The notes under the pieces are model-generated. The model saw nothing but the letters and a program-made list of their open reading frames with translations. It did not search any database and was not told the DNA's origin. DNA of 54,985 nucleotides from a virus, in the IMG/VR virus record IMGVR_UViG_3300031801_000852, positions 1 to 54,985 of that record. The stretch is one strand, 5' to 3'. Positions 29,577 through 37,332 of this stretch are shown here, in pieces. The stretch's first letter is position 1; every line of letters starts with the position of its first letter. Both the position numbers and the translations under genes were made by a program.

Positions 29577-30047
29577 CTAATCCACCAGTTTTTCATTAAC
29601 TTCATAATTCACCAATTGTATTTTAATAATCAAAGACGCGATTAGCCCGGTCAGGGTAGTGTATAATGCGGTAGACATTCCTCTTGCCATTGATGCGAGA
29701 GCATCTTGTAATGTTGTGGCATTAGTAATATCTATATTTTCAAATGCGGTTCCTAACATATACAAAAAGCCGGTTACTGTTCCAACCATTCCTAATGCTA
29801 AGCAAGATTCAGCAACAAACCATCCAACATCAATTGTGTCATCAACGACAGAAGTTGTTTCTAAATCAAAAGTTTTTCTTCCAATCCAAATCGAAGTAAA
29901 CATAAAAATAACAATAATAAGAAAACTGAGTTTAGTGACATCTGCATAATATAAGAGTGAATGCACGTTAAAGTAATATAATGTTCCGAACCCCAGTATG
30001 GTTAAGCAAAATATTAACCACCATTTTAGTAATTTTTTCCCTATCAT
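29577..30047 (-). CDS. MotA/TolQ/ExbB-like proton-channel subunit
   Basis: 156 residues with four hydrophobic segments (about 7-27, 34-52, 77-97, 125-147). The signature lies in ALGMVGTVTGFLYMLGTAF and MARGMSTALYTTLTGLIASL, where the small-residue helices and the Thr of the TolQ/ExbB family are found. It pairs with the ExbD-like gene downstream. A late-type box GATAAATA at 30077-30084, inside the end of the deformylase gene, could drive it. Similar stator pairs power nutrient uptake (ExbBD), envelope constriction (TolQR), flagella and Zorya defence. Confidence 0.78.
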   Translation of the reverse strand: MIGKKLLKWWLIFCLTILGFGTLYYFNVHSLLYYADVTKLSFLIIVIFMFTSIWIGRKTFDLETTSVVDDTIDVGWFVAESCLALGMVGTVTGFLYMLGTAFENIDITNATTLQDALASMARGMSTALYTTLTGLIASLIIKIQLVNYEVNEKLVD

Positions 30048-30072
30048 TTTTTCCCTTTAAACTGTTATTATT

Positions 30073-30597
30073 CTAATATTTATCTGTTTTACCTCCATTC
30101 CTTTTTCTCTTTCGCTCCCATAATACTTGTTTTTTTCTAGCATTTCTTATCATATAATCACTAGCATATTCAAGATATAGCTTTCCTAGCATGTGATCAT
30201 ACTCATGTTGAAATATTTTAGCTGATATATCAATAAATGAAGCATTCATTTCATCACCTTCTTTGCCTGAATATGTTGCATTTATTCCTTGAGCCCGTGT
30301 TACTGGAAAAAATAATCCAGGATAAGATAAACACCCCTCTTTCATATACGTTGTTTCTTCAGAATAGTGAATTATTCGGGGATTAAAACACGCAATTGCA
30401 TCGCCATTAAATCTCATTACAAACACTTTTAGATCTACTCCTATCTGACAAGCGGATAATCCCATACCCTCATATTTTATCATAGCATGAATTAATTCTT
30501 CTATCAATTTTTCAGGGTCTTCTTGTGGATTATTAAAATCAAATAATTGTCCACGTTTTCTTAAAATTGGGTCATCTTCTAATACTAAATTTTTCAT
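30073..30597 (-). CDS. def: Peptide deformylase
   Basis: 174 residues. All three metal motifs are present: GMGLSACQIGV (motif 1), EGCLSYPG with the metal Cys (motif 2) and QHEYDHMLGKLY (HExxH motif 3). It removes the N-formyl group from new proteins. Phage-encoded deformylases are known in marine T4-like phages and are thought to help turnover of host or phage proteins. The C-terminus is extended by about 20 basic residues. Coupled by a 4-bp overlap to the upstream small gene. Confidence 0.94.
   Translation of the reverse strand: MKNLVLEDDPILRKRGQLFDFNNPQEDPEKLIEELIHAMIKYEGMGLSACQIGVDLKVFVMRFNGDAIACFNPRIIHYSEETTYMKEGCLSYPGLFFPVTRAQGINATYSGKEGDEMNASFIDISAKIFQHEYDHMLGKLYLEYASDYMIRNARKKQVLWERKRKRNGGKTDKY
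30077..30084 (-). promoter_or_regulatory. Possible late promoter of the membrane-complex operon
   Basis: GATAAATA on the minus strand, 30 bp upstream of the ExbB-like ATG. It coincides with the last codons of the deformylase gene, so it could be coding coincidence. Confidence 0.45.
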
Positions 30598-30749
30598 TCT
30601 TCTAACCAGTTTTTTTCATCATCGAAAAATCGTTTATACATTTCTTTATATGCCTTTTCTTTTGGCATGCCTTCCTCCATACATTGGTAAAAAAGCTCTA
30701 TTAATTTTTTTGCGTGATCAGGCTTCAACTCTAATAAATCTGCTGTCAT
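30594..30749 (-). CDS. Small phage protein between gp46 and deformylase
   Basis: 51 residues (MTADLLELKPDHAKKL...), helical and acidic at its end. The ATG overlaps the gp46 stop and the TGA overlaps the deformylase ATG, so it is surely translated. No family recognised. Confidence 0.68.
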   Translation of the reverse strand: MTADLLELKPDHAKKLIELFYQCMEEGMPKEKAYKEMYKRFFDDEKNWLEE

Positions 30750-32413
30750 ACTATCCTTGAAAAGTTCTTGTATTTCTCAAACTTTATAATATCCTTAAAC
30801 TTGTCAAAGAGTATATCACCCTTATGACTAATAATGAATACGTTTTGGTTTCCTGTTAGGTGATTAAGTATCTTTAAGAATTCATCTGTACCATTTGCAT
30901 CTAATGAACTATCAAATACCTCATCCAAAATCAAGAGATTGGTATTCACACTATTCTTCATTTTAGCAATTGTTCGCCAAGTGAAAAGAAGTGCCAAGTC
31001 AATTCTCATCTTTTCACCCTCACTAAACGAATCATACGTAAATTCATCTCTATGTCGAGACTTAATATTCTCTTCAAATTTTTCATCTAAATTGAAAGAT
31101 ACAAAGAAGTCCATCGAGGCGAGATACTTGTTGATCAATTGATTCATTATAGGCAAGTACTGTTTAATGATACGTGTCTTGATTCCAGTATCTTTTAACA
31201 AAACATAAGCTGTTTCATATAACAATTTCTGTGCTGACAGTTTTTCTTGTTTTTCCATACAATTTTTCAAGTCACCTTTTAAATTTCTTAATTTGCGTAT
31301 CTTGTCCTCAATGTCATCTTCTCTGGCTTCTATTTCCTTAATCTGATCTTTCAATTTTGTAATGTAACTATTGATTGCCTGAATTTGGTTTTGATTGGTG
31401 GTGATAGCTGTCTGAACTTTTGATACATGATCTAAACGTGATTCTAAATTTTTAATTTTATTACCAAGTTGTAATAATGCAGTTCCATTCTTATGCATCG
31501 ATCCATGATGTTCTTCTATCATTTTAGATTTATGTTCTTCACCCAAATCTTGATTACAAGTAGAACAAATATCATTTTGTTCATAAAATTCTATTTCTTT
31601 TTCTGAGGATATTATTTTTCGTTCAATACCACCTTGATATCCTTCTAATTCTTTAAGGGTTTGTGCCGTCTTATCATCTGATATTGAGTCCATCAACTCT
31701 TTTATTGTTCTATTTAATCGGTCAACCTCACCTTCATTGTTACTAACATCAAGTTCATTTTGTTGAATTTGATTTGTCTTAGTCTTTTTTAACTCATTAA
31801 TTGCTTCTTCAGTATTACTAATATGTGCAACAGATAATTTCCTATTGACTTCAATGTTTTGACTGTCTTCTTTGTTCTCTGATATTTTAAATTTCAACAA
31901 ACCATTCATTACAGAGAAAATTTGAATATCAAGTAAATCTTCAATAATGGTTCTACGATCTGTTGATTTCAATTGCATGAATGGGATATAGTGATTTGCT
32001 CCCAATAAAACAATTTGAGTAAAAGATTTATAGTTTAATTTAAGGATGGTCTTTTCAAGATACTCTTGTTGATCTGCAGTCTTGGCATCTTGGTTCAATC
32101 TTTTACCATCGATAAAAATTTCAAAGATATTTTTCTTGATTCCTCGGCGAACCATATAGGATTTACTACCAATCTCAAACTCTATTTCTACCAACAGTCC
32201 ACCATCATTAATAGAATTTATTAATTGCGGCCTATTGATTCTTCGAAATGGTTTGCTGAATAATCCGAAACACAAGGCATCTAAGATGGTAGATTTACCT
32301 GATCCATTTTCTCCGACAATTAACGTGGTGGAAATTTTATCTAACTGAATTTCTGTAAATTGATTGCCGGTACTTAATAAATTTTTCCACCTGATACTTT
32401 TAAAATATAACAA
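30746..32413 (-). CDS. gp46: Recombination endonuclease subunit, SbcC/Rad50-like (T4 gp46)
   Basis: 555 residues starting at a TTG 1 bp after the upstream stop. Walker A GENGSGKSTILDALCFG, a coiled-coil with the zinc hook CSTC near the middle, the ABC signature FSEGEKMRIDLALLF and Walker B LLILDEVFDSSLD are all present. With gp47 it resects double-strand ends for recombination-dependent replication and host DNA breakdown. Length matches T4 gp46. Confidence 0.94.
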   Translation of the reverse strand: MLYFKSIRWKNLLSTGNQFTEIQLDKISTTLIVGENGSGKSTILDALCFGLFSKPFRRINRPQLINSINDGGLLVEIEFEIGSKSYMVRRGIKKNIFEIFIDGKRLNQDAKTADQQEYLEKTILKLNYKSFTQIVLLGANHYIPFMQLKSTDRRTIIEDLLDIQIFSVMNGLLKFKISENKEDSQNIEVNRKLSVAHISNTEEAINELKKTKTNQIQQNELDVSNNEGEVDRLNRTIKELMDSISDDKTAQTLKELEGYQGGIERKIISSEKEIEFYEQNDICSTCNQDLGEEHKSKMIEEHHGSMHKNGTALLQLGNKIKNLESRLDHVSKVQTAITTNQNQIQAINSYITKLKDQIKEIEAREDDIEDKIRKLRNLKGDLKNCMEKQEKLSAQKLLYETAYVLLKDTGIKTRIIKQYLPIMNQLINKYLASMDFFVSFNLDEKFEENIKSRHRDEFTYDSFSEGEKMRIDLALLFTWRTIAKMKNSVNTNLLILDEVFDSSLDANGTDEFLKILNHLTGNQNVFIISHKGDILFDKFKDIIKFEKYKNFSRIV

Positions 32414-32414
32414 T

Positions 32415-32726
32415 TTAATATTCTTTTAGTACTTGAGGTTTTGTTTGATGTTCGAATCTATAGTCAAGATCTTTAAGTGATTTTTTAAGAACTGAATTAC
32501 ATAATTGATTTAAAGTTATATCTCTATCGTGAGCTGCAAGTGTCAATACTAAAAGATCATCATTAGATAATTCTATTTCTACTTCTGTTGTAGCTTCTTT
32601 TGGTTCTCCTATTTTAACACTCGCAAAGGCATTCCGATCTCTTTCCCTTTCAAGCTCATCCAAATCATAATTGGTCATTTTTTCCTTTTTTCGTTTTTGC
32701 AGTCTTTCTGCATAAGTTTCCATCAT
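32415..32726 (-). CDS. Small phage protein between gp47 and gp46
   Basis: 103 residues with a Lys/Glu-rich N-terminal half and a C-terminal helix-turn-helix-like segment (LLVLTLAAHDRDITLNQLCNSVLKK), similar to ribbon-helix-helix or small DNA-binding folds. Overlaps the gp47 stop by 4 bp. A gene of this kind sits between 47 and 46 in several T4-like marine phages. Function unknown. Confidence 0.68.
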   Translation of the reverse strand: MMETYAERLQKRKKEKMTNYDLDELERERDRNAFASVKIGEPKEATTEVEIELSNDDLLVLTLAAHDRDITLNQLCNSVLKKSLKDLDYRFEHQTKPQVLKEY

Positions 32727-33796
32727 ACTGTCTCCACAGTCAATGCTTCATTATATAGATTTCTCATCAATATATTTAATTCTGTTTTATTTTCTATATT
32801 TAATGAATCAACATATTTACTTAAAATGGTTAATGTGTCTTGAGCCTCATCGATTATCTCATCATCTTCCATGAATTCCAAATCCGAAAAATTCTCAACT
32901 ACTACTAGATTTGCAACATTTACTGAATATAACTTATCTAGTACAGTATCAAACCAAAAAGGATTTGTTTTCTTTTGTACTACTACTTTTACATAGGTGT
33001 TTTCATATTCACTATAATCTCTTTCAGTTAATGTTTCAAAAGACTCATTACTGTCATCATAGTAAAATTTTCTAAACATTCTATAGGGGTTTTGTATGTG
33101 TTTTAACTCTCTTGTCTCTGTATCGAAGATGTGGAACCCCCTGGGGTCTTTATAATCACTCCATGTTATTTCATAGGGATTTCCTAAGTAGTAAATTGTA
33201 CCATCATCTGACTTGTGGTGAAAATGTCCACTCATAGCCATATCAAATTTATCAAAAATCTTCGCTTCTACACCTTCATGACTCCATGATCCAATATGCT
33301 GTTCAAATCCTCTAACTTCTAAATGTCCCATAAGAATCTGACATTGAGTATTTTTAATTGCTTTCATACATTCACCATAATTATCTTCATTTATCCACGG
33401 CATCATGAGAATTCCTAGTCCATCAAAGCCTACTTCCTTTGGAGAAGAATACATCCACGGCTCTACTTTTCCTTCATGAGTCGTAAAAATTTCTTGGAGA
33501 GAATTTAGTTCGTTAGTATTTTTGTGGAAGGTATCGTGATTACCGATAATTATGTGAGTATCTATCCCCATTTTCCATAGGCGTTCAACAAAATTTGTTC
33601 GTAGATCGTTCAGTATTTTGAAGTTAATGAATTTTCTACGATCCACCACATCACCTAAATGGATGAGGGTTTTGATATTGTGTTTTTCTAGGTAAGGGAA
33701 AAATACATTATCATAAAATTTTCGGAAATAGTTCATGAAGGTGAGACTATCGCCCCTTGCGCCCCAATGAGTGTCCGTTATAAGGGCTATCTTCAT
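32723..33796 (-). CDS. gp47: Recombination nuclease subunit, SbcD/Mre11-like (T4 gp47)
   Basis: 357 residues. Calcineurin-like phosphoesterase motifs ITDTHWGARGDS, HLGDVVDRRKF, IIGNHDTFH and SGHFHHKS are in order. Partner of gp46. It overlaps the gp55 stop by 4 bp. Confidence 0.94.
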   Translation of the reverse strand: MKIALITDTHWGARGDSLTFMNYFRKFYDNVFFPYLEKHNIKTLIHLGDVVDRRKFINFKILNDLRTNFVERLWKMGIDTHIIIGNHDTFHKNTNELNSLQEIFTTHEGKVEPWMYSSPKEVGFDGLGILMMPWINEDNYGECMKAIKNTQCQILMGHLEVRGFEQHIGSWSHEGVEAKIFDKFDMAMSGHFHHKSDDGTIYYLGNPYEITWSDYKDPRGFHIFDTETRELKHIQNPYRMFRKFYYDDSNESFETLTERDYSEYENTYVKVVVQKKTNPFWFDTVLDKLYSVNVANLVVVENFSDLEFMEDDEIIDEAQDTLTILSKYVDSLNIENKTELNILMRNLYNEALTVETV

Positions 33797-34371
33797 GCTG
33801 TGGAGCTCATAAATAATTCTAAATTAGATTCTTTTTTCTTAACTACTGCCTTTTTCTTCTTACTCTTTTCAAAAGTGTCTACAAATTCATCTACTACTAT
33901 TCTAAAATCTGAATTTTTATAATCTCCAATTGGATTAGGTACATCATTAGTTTTATCGATATCCATATACCCAGGTATCGTATCATAGTTTTGCATGCTT
34001 TTATATTTTATATATAATTGTTTTTTCTCTTTTTGTATTCTTCGAATAAAAGCATAATAAATTATTTGAGTAAAATATGCAAACGGATTGTTTGATTTTT
34101 CTGGATTAAAATTATGAATATAGTGTAGACAATTTTCTATACCATCAGATATCATGTCATTTTTAAATGCATAATTTATAAAGTTGGGCCTAAAAGATAA
34201 TCTTTGGGCTATTTTCAAAAATACAGATCCTAAATATTCTGAAATTTGTGGAAGTTCCTTTTCATTTTTCTTTGCGTCATCATATTCACTTTTATATTGG
34301 ATCATTGCTTCTAAAAATACGGAGTTATCCACATAATGGGCTTTATTACCCTTATTTTTTCTTCTGGCCAT
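33793..34371 (-). CDS. gp55: Late-promoter sigma factor (T4 gp55)
   Basis: About 192 residues from the ATG at 34371 (MARRKNKG), chosen because the promoter at 34407-34434 places the transcript start near 34400, downstream of the earlier possible ATG at 34404, and because AAGGGA precedes it. NNPFAYFTQIIYYAFIRRIQKEK is the sigma region 2-like core that recognises TATAAATA late promoters. The C-terminus SNLELFMSS is short and hydrophobic, where T4 gp55 contacts the sliding clamp. Consistent with the late boxes found before virion genes here. Confidence 0.9.
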   Translation of the reverse strand: MARRKNKGNKAHYVDNSVFLEAMIQYKSEYDDAKKNEKELPQISEYLGSVFLKIAQRLSFRPNFINYAFKNDMISDGIENCLHYIHNFNPEKSNNPFAYFTQIIYYAFIRRIQKEKKQLYIKYKSMQNYDTIPGYMDIDKTNDVPNPIGDYKNSDFRIVVDEFVDTFEKSKKKKAVVKKKESNLELFMSSTA

Positions 34372-34406
34372 AATATTATCCCTTTTAAAGTTAATGTCGT
34401 ACACTC

Positions 34407-34434
34407 ATTATATCATGGAATTTAAATATGTCAA
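34407..34434 (-). promoter_or_regulatory. Sigma70-type promoter of the gp55-gp47-gp46 operon
   Basis: Minus strand TTGACA (34434-34429), 16-bp spacer, TATAAT (34412-34407). It lies back to back with a plus-strand promoter at 34452. Confidence 0.88.
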
Positions 34435-34451
34435 GTGTAAAACAGGGGGTC

Positions 34452-34479
34452 TTGACTTTTCAGGAAAACGTGATATAAT
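34452..34479 (+). promoter_or_regulatory. Plus-strand sigma70-type promoter facing into antisense of 34505-36364
   Basis: TTGACT (34452-34457), 16-bp spacer, TATAAT (34474-34479) on the plus strand, with -35 boxes of the two divergent promoters only 17 bp apart. No plus-strand gene follows; a transcript would be antisense to the next two minus-strand genes. Confidence 0.7.
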
Positions 34480-34504
34480 AAAGTGTTAAACACAAAAGGT
34501 GAAT

Positions 34505-34882
34505 TTAATTCATATATCCACTTGGTTCAAAATCTTCTAAAAGTTTTGACATTTTATTTAGTTCTTGATCTCTCGTCTGTGTACTATCTTCATTTACAGA
34601 ATTTAAATAAAATCCTTTATATTCTTCTCCTAAATCTGAAACAGACATAATACTTCTTGTGGCTAAAGGTACTTGTGTAGTATCTGTAAAGGGCAACCAT
34701 TTAAGTAATGCTAATTGAGTAACTTTTTCTTCTTTATCAAATTTCATTAGAACTTTCATTGGCCAATGGAGTTCCAAATAACCACTACTTTTACTTTTAT
34801 CAGTTACTTGTACTTTTGCGAAAAGTATTTCTCCATTATCTAATCTAATAACTTTTAAGTTTTTGTTATCTAATTCTGCCAT
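34505..34882 (-). CDS. Conserved phage protein, possibly Sm-like fold
   Basis: 125 residues. VIRLDNGEILFAKVQVTDK at the start has the look of an LSm/Hfq-like beta-barrel (short strand, G, strand), and the rest is acidic. Proteins of this type sit between UvsW and gp55 in T4-like marine phages; function is not established to my knowledge. It ends just before the divergent promoter pair. Confidence 0.6.
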   Translation of the reverse strand: MAELDNKNLKVIRLDNGEILFAKVQVTDKSKSSGYLELHWPMKVLMKFDKEEKVTQLALLKWLPFTDTTQVPLATRSIMSVSDLGEEYKGFYLNSVNEDSTQTRDQELNKMSKLLEDFEPSGYMN

Positions 34883-36364
34883 TCATGCCTTAAGTGGAAT
34901 GTTATGAATTTTATATGGAAACTTTTCTTCATCATATATTTTCATTCGGTCTTCATGATGTCGATAAGCATAATTCTTTCTATTCTTCCATCTCAAATCA
35001 TCTGCAATATCGTATAGTACTGTTTCTTGATTATTATCTGACAGTCTTAATCCTCGACCTATTGACTGTAGATTTCTAATACGACTCTTAGAAGGAGAAG
35101 AGAAAATAATGTTATGAAGATTCCTAATGTTGATGCCGGTACTAAATACCCCATAACTAGCCACGATGATTGCGTCTCGTTCTGTTTCTGCGATTGCTCG
35201 TATTTGTTCTCTTGTATCGGTTTCTGTTCCCCCATATACAAAAAAAGTTTTCCTATTGTCATCTGCTTTCTCCTTTATCATTTCGTATAAAATACGTCCA
35301 TGTTTTTTCACTAATCTAAAGAGAAGTAAAGTATTACCATCAAGTGATAATACTAAGTTTCTTATATATTTATTTCTTTTCTCATGTCCTACTATAAATT
35401 CCAATTCATCCGCATACTTAATTTTTCTAAATTGCTCACATATTACATCAGGATATTTTAATACAATAATTTCTACACGAAATGAAGCTAATTGCTTACT
35501 GTCAATTAATTTTTTGGTTGTTGTAACTTTATAAACCTTACCAAATAATCCCTCTAAAACTAATTTGTGAGTTTGAGTTCCATCTAATGTTCCTGTAGTT
35601 CCTATTCGATATTCTGCGTTCACACATTTAGTCATGATAGATGTAAGGGATTTTGATTTGAATCCGTGAGCCTCATCACCAATTACTAATTTGTATGATT
35701 CGAAAAGTTTCTTATTGAGTTTATAAATGGATTGCCATGTGGAAATAACAACCTTCTTATCTGATACCTTATCTTGACCCGCATAGACTTGGTGACAAAA
35801 TTTTGCGGAATCCCATCCATATTCCTGAAAGTCTGCATACAATTGAGAAACTAAAGAAGTAGTAGGTACAATTATTAACGTTTTAACATTAAGTGCTCGT
35901 ACAATTAGATAGATGATTAGGGATTTTCCACTAGCAGTAGGAGATACTAACAAACATTTTTTGTATGATAAGGCATGATAAAATCCCTCAAGTTGATAAT
36001 CTCTTGGTTCAAATGGTAATTTTAAATCCGCAAAGAAAGCTTTATTTTTTGCTATTTTTTTAGGTTTCCAATCAAAACCTATCGGGGCTACTGAGTAGTT
36101 TCGTGGCTGTGCGAATATAAAAACATATTCAAGTAATCCACTATACAGTAACCTATTGTGAATATTGAACAATCTTATCTTACCATCCCAGATCTTCATC
36201 CGAAAGGCCGGCATGAAAGTATGGCCCGGAACAATAAATGTAAAATAATCACACAATTCTTGTGCTACGCCTGCTTCACAGCTTATTTTGAGATATACCT
36301 CATCCTTCTTAGTAATCTCAATAATCTCAATGACCTTCTGTGAATCGTTTCCAATCGATTGCAT
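34883..36364 (-). CDS. uvsW: Recombination DNA/RNA helicase (T4 UvsW)
   Basis: 493 residues, full length. Helicase motifs: SPTASGKSLIIYLI (Walker A), GDEAHGF (DEAH-type motif II), IGTTGTLDG (motif III) and SIGRGLRLSD (motif VI). UvsW unwinds D-loops and R-loops and switches replication from origin to recombination mode. It overlaps the UvsY gene by 38 bp at its start and stops 1 bp before the small Sm-like gene. Confidence 0.93.
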   Translation of the reverse strand: MQSIGNDSQKVIEIIEITKKDEVYLKISCEAGVAQELCDYFTFIVPGHTFMPAFRMKIWDGKIRLFNIHNRLLYSGLLEYVFIFAQPRNYSVAPIGFDWKPKKIAKNKAFFADLKLPFEPRDYQLEGFYHALSYKKCLLVSPTASGKSLIIYLIVRALNVKTLIIVPTTSLVSQLYADFQEYGWDSAKFCHQVYAGQDKVSDKKVVISTWQSIYKLNKKLFESYKLVIGDEAHGFKSKSLTSIMTKCVNAEYRIGTTGTLDGTQTHKLVLEGLFGKVYKVTTTKKLIDSKQLASFRVEIIVLKYPDVICEQFRKIKYADELEFIVGHEKRNKYIRNLVLSLDGNTLLLFRLVKKHGRILYEMIKEKADDNRKTFFVYGGTETDTREQIRAIAETERDAIIVASYGVFSTGINIRNLHNIIFSSPSKSRIRNLQSIGRGLRLSDNNQETVLYDIADDLRWKNRKNYAYRHHEDRMKIYDEEKFPYKIHNIPLKA

Positions 36365-36761
36365 TTTTTATTAAATATCCTCTAGTTGTTAAACTTTTCA
36401 CTATAGATTCAAGATAGTTAACTTTTTCTTCTTGTAATGCAAGTAATTTTTTAGATTCTATTACATTATCATCCGCATCTATATATTCTTGTACATCTGC
36501 TTTGAGTAATTTTAATTGAAATGGTTCCCAATCGGCCGCCTCTAATTCTTTCGCAGTCATTCTTCCACTATAATAATCTCTTTTTCTTTTAATAAGACCG
36601 GCAAATAGATATTTTATTTCCTTGAATTTTAATTTTTCGTTGGAATAGAATATTAAATATTTGTTATGTAATTGGGGGATCTTTATGGATTCTTGAGATA
36701 GTTCAGTTTCATCCATTACACAATCGAGTGTCCATTGATATTGTATTTCTTCAAATTTCAT
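36327..36761 (-). CDS. uvsY: Recombination mediator (T4 UvsY)
   Basis: 144 residues, the size of T4 UvsY. KRDYYSGRMTAKE and the ending TTRGYLIKNAIDWKRFTEGH match the conserved RDYYSGR and RGFxIKxxxDxxxFxxG segments. UvsY loads the UvsX recombinase on single-stranded DNA. Adjacent to UvsW as in other T4-like phages. Confidence 0.9.
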   Translation of the reverse strand: MKFEEIQYQWTLDCVMDETELSQESIKIPQLHNKYLIFYSNEKLKFKEIKYLFAGLIKRKRDYYSGRMTAKELEAADWEPFQLKLLKADVQEYIDADDNVIESKKLLALQEEKVNYLESIVKSLTTRGYLIKNAIDWKRFTEGH

Positions 36762-37332
36762 AATCTTTCAATTTTTTAAGGGCAACCATCGTGCCCGCTT
36801 GTTCAATTATTTCGGCGTAACCCTCTTCGATCCATTCATCTATAAATCTAGTTACTCCTTCACAAGTTGGATCAGTATAATCATGAGCTAAACAAGGACC
36901 ATTTAAATAATTCCAATGATGAATAAGGTCTTTCTTAACTCCTTCATATGAATGATCACCATCAACAAATAACATAGACAATGGTACATTTTCCATTGCG
37001 TGAGAATTCTCTGTCCTAATATCTATACGTTCTTTTTCTTCGTAATCATTCAACCAATCATCCACATCTGGATCATGACACCCCTCAACAACATCAACGG
37101 AAACTATTTCTACTTTGGTATCGTGTGTAGCAATGGCAAGTAATATGGTTGATCCTCCCCAATATCGACCAATCTCTAATATGATATTACCCTCTCTTGT
37201 CTTGGGCATTATTTTCCATTGCTGTGAAGCATACTTGTACAATAATCCTGCTTCATGCAAATCTAATCGAATTATATTTCTTGTTTCTCTTGGTGAATTA
37301 AATAACCATAATAATTGTGAAAAATCAGTCAT
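36751..37332 (-). CDS. Class I SAM methyltransferase (Methyltransf_24 type)
   Basis: 193 residues. NIILEIGRYWGGSTILLA is the SAM loop, MLFVDGDHSYEGVKKDL the typical DGDHS metal/active-site motif of the small-molecule O-methyltransferase family, and CLAHDYTDPTCEGV follows. It overlaps the halogenase gene by 8 bp and UvsY by 11 bp, so it belongs to the halogenase cluster. It may methylate a sugar or aromatic product. Confidence 0.75.
   Translation of the reverse strand: MTDFSQLLWLFNSPRETRNIIRLDLHEAGLLYKYASQQWKIMPKTREGNIILEIGRYWGGSTILLAIATHDTKVEIVSVDVVEGCHDPDVDDWLNDYEEKERIDIRTENSHAMENVPLSMLFVDGDHSYEGVKKDLIHHWNYLNGPCLAHDYTDPTCEGVTRFIDEWIEEGYAEIIEQAGTMVALKKLKDYEI

Noticed and set aside
34480-34680. 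55-residue plus-strand frame from GTG after the divergent promoter
   Set aside because: Antisense to the Sm-like gene, very hydrophobic by codon reversal, no ribosome binding site.
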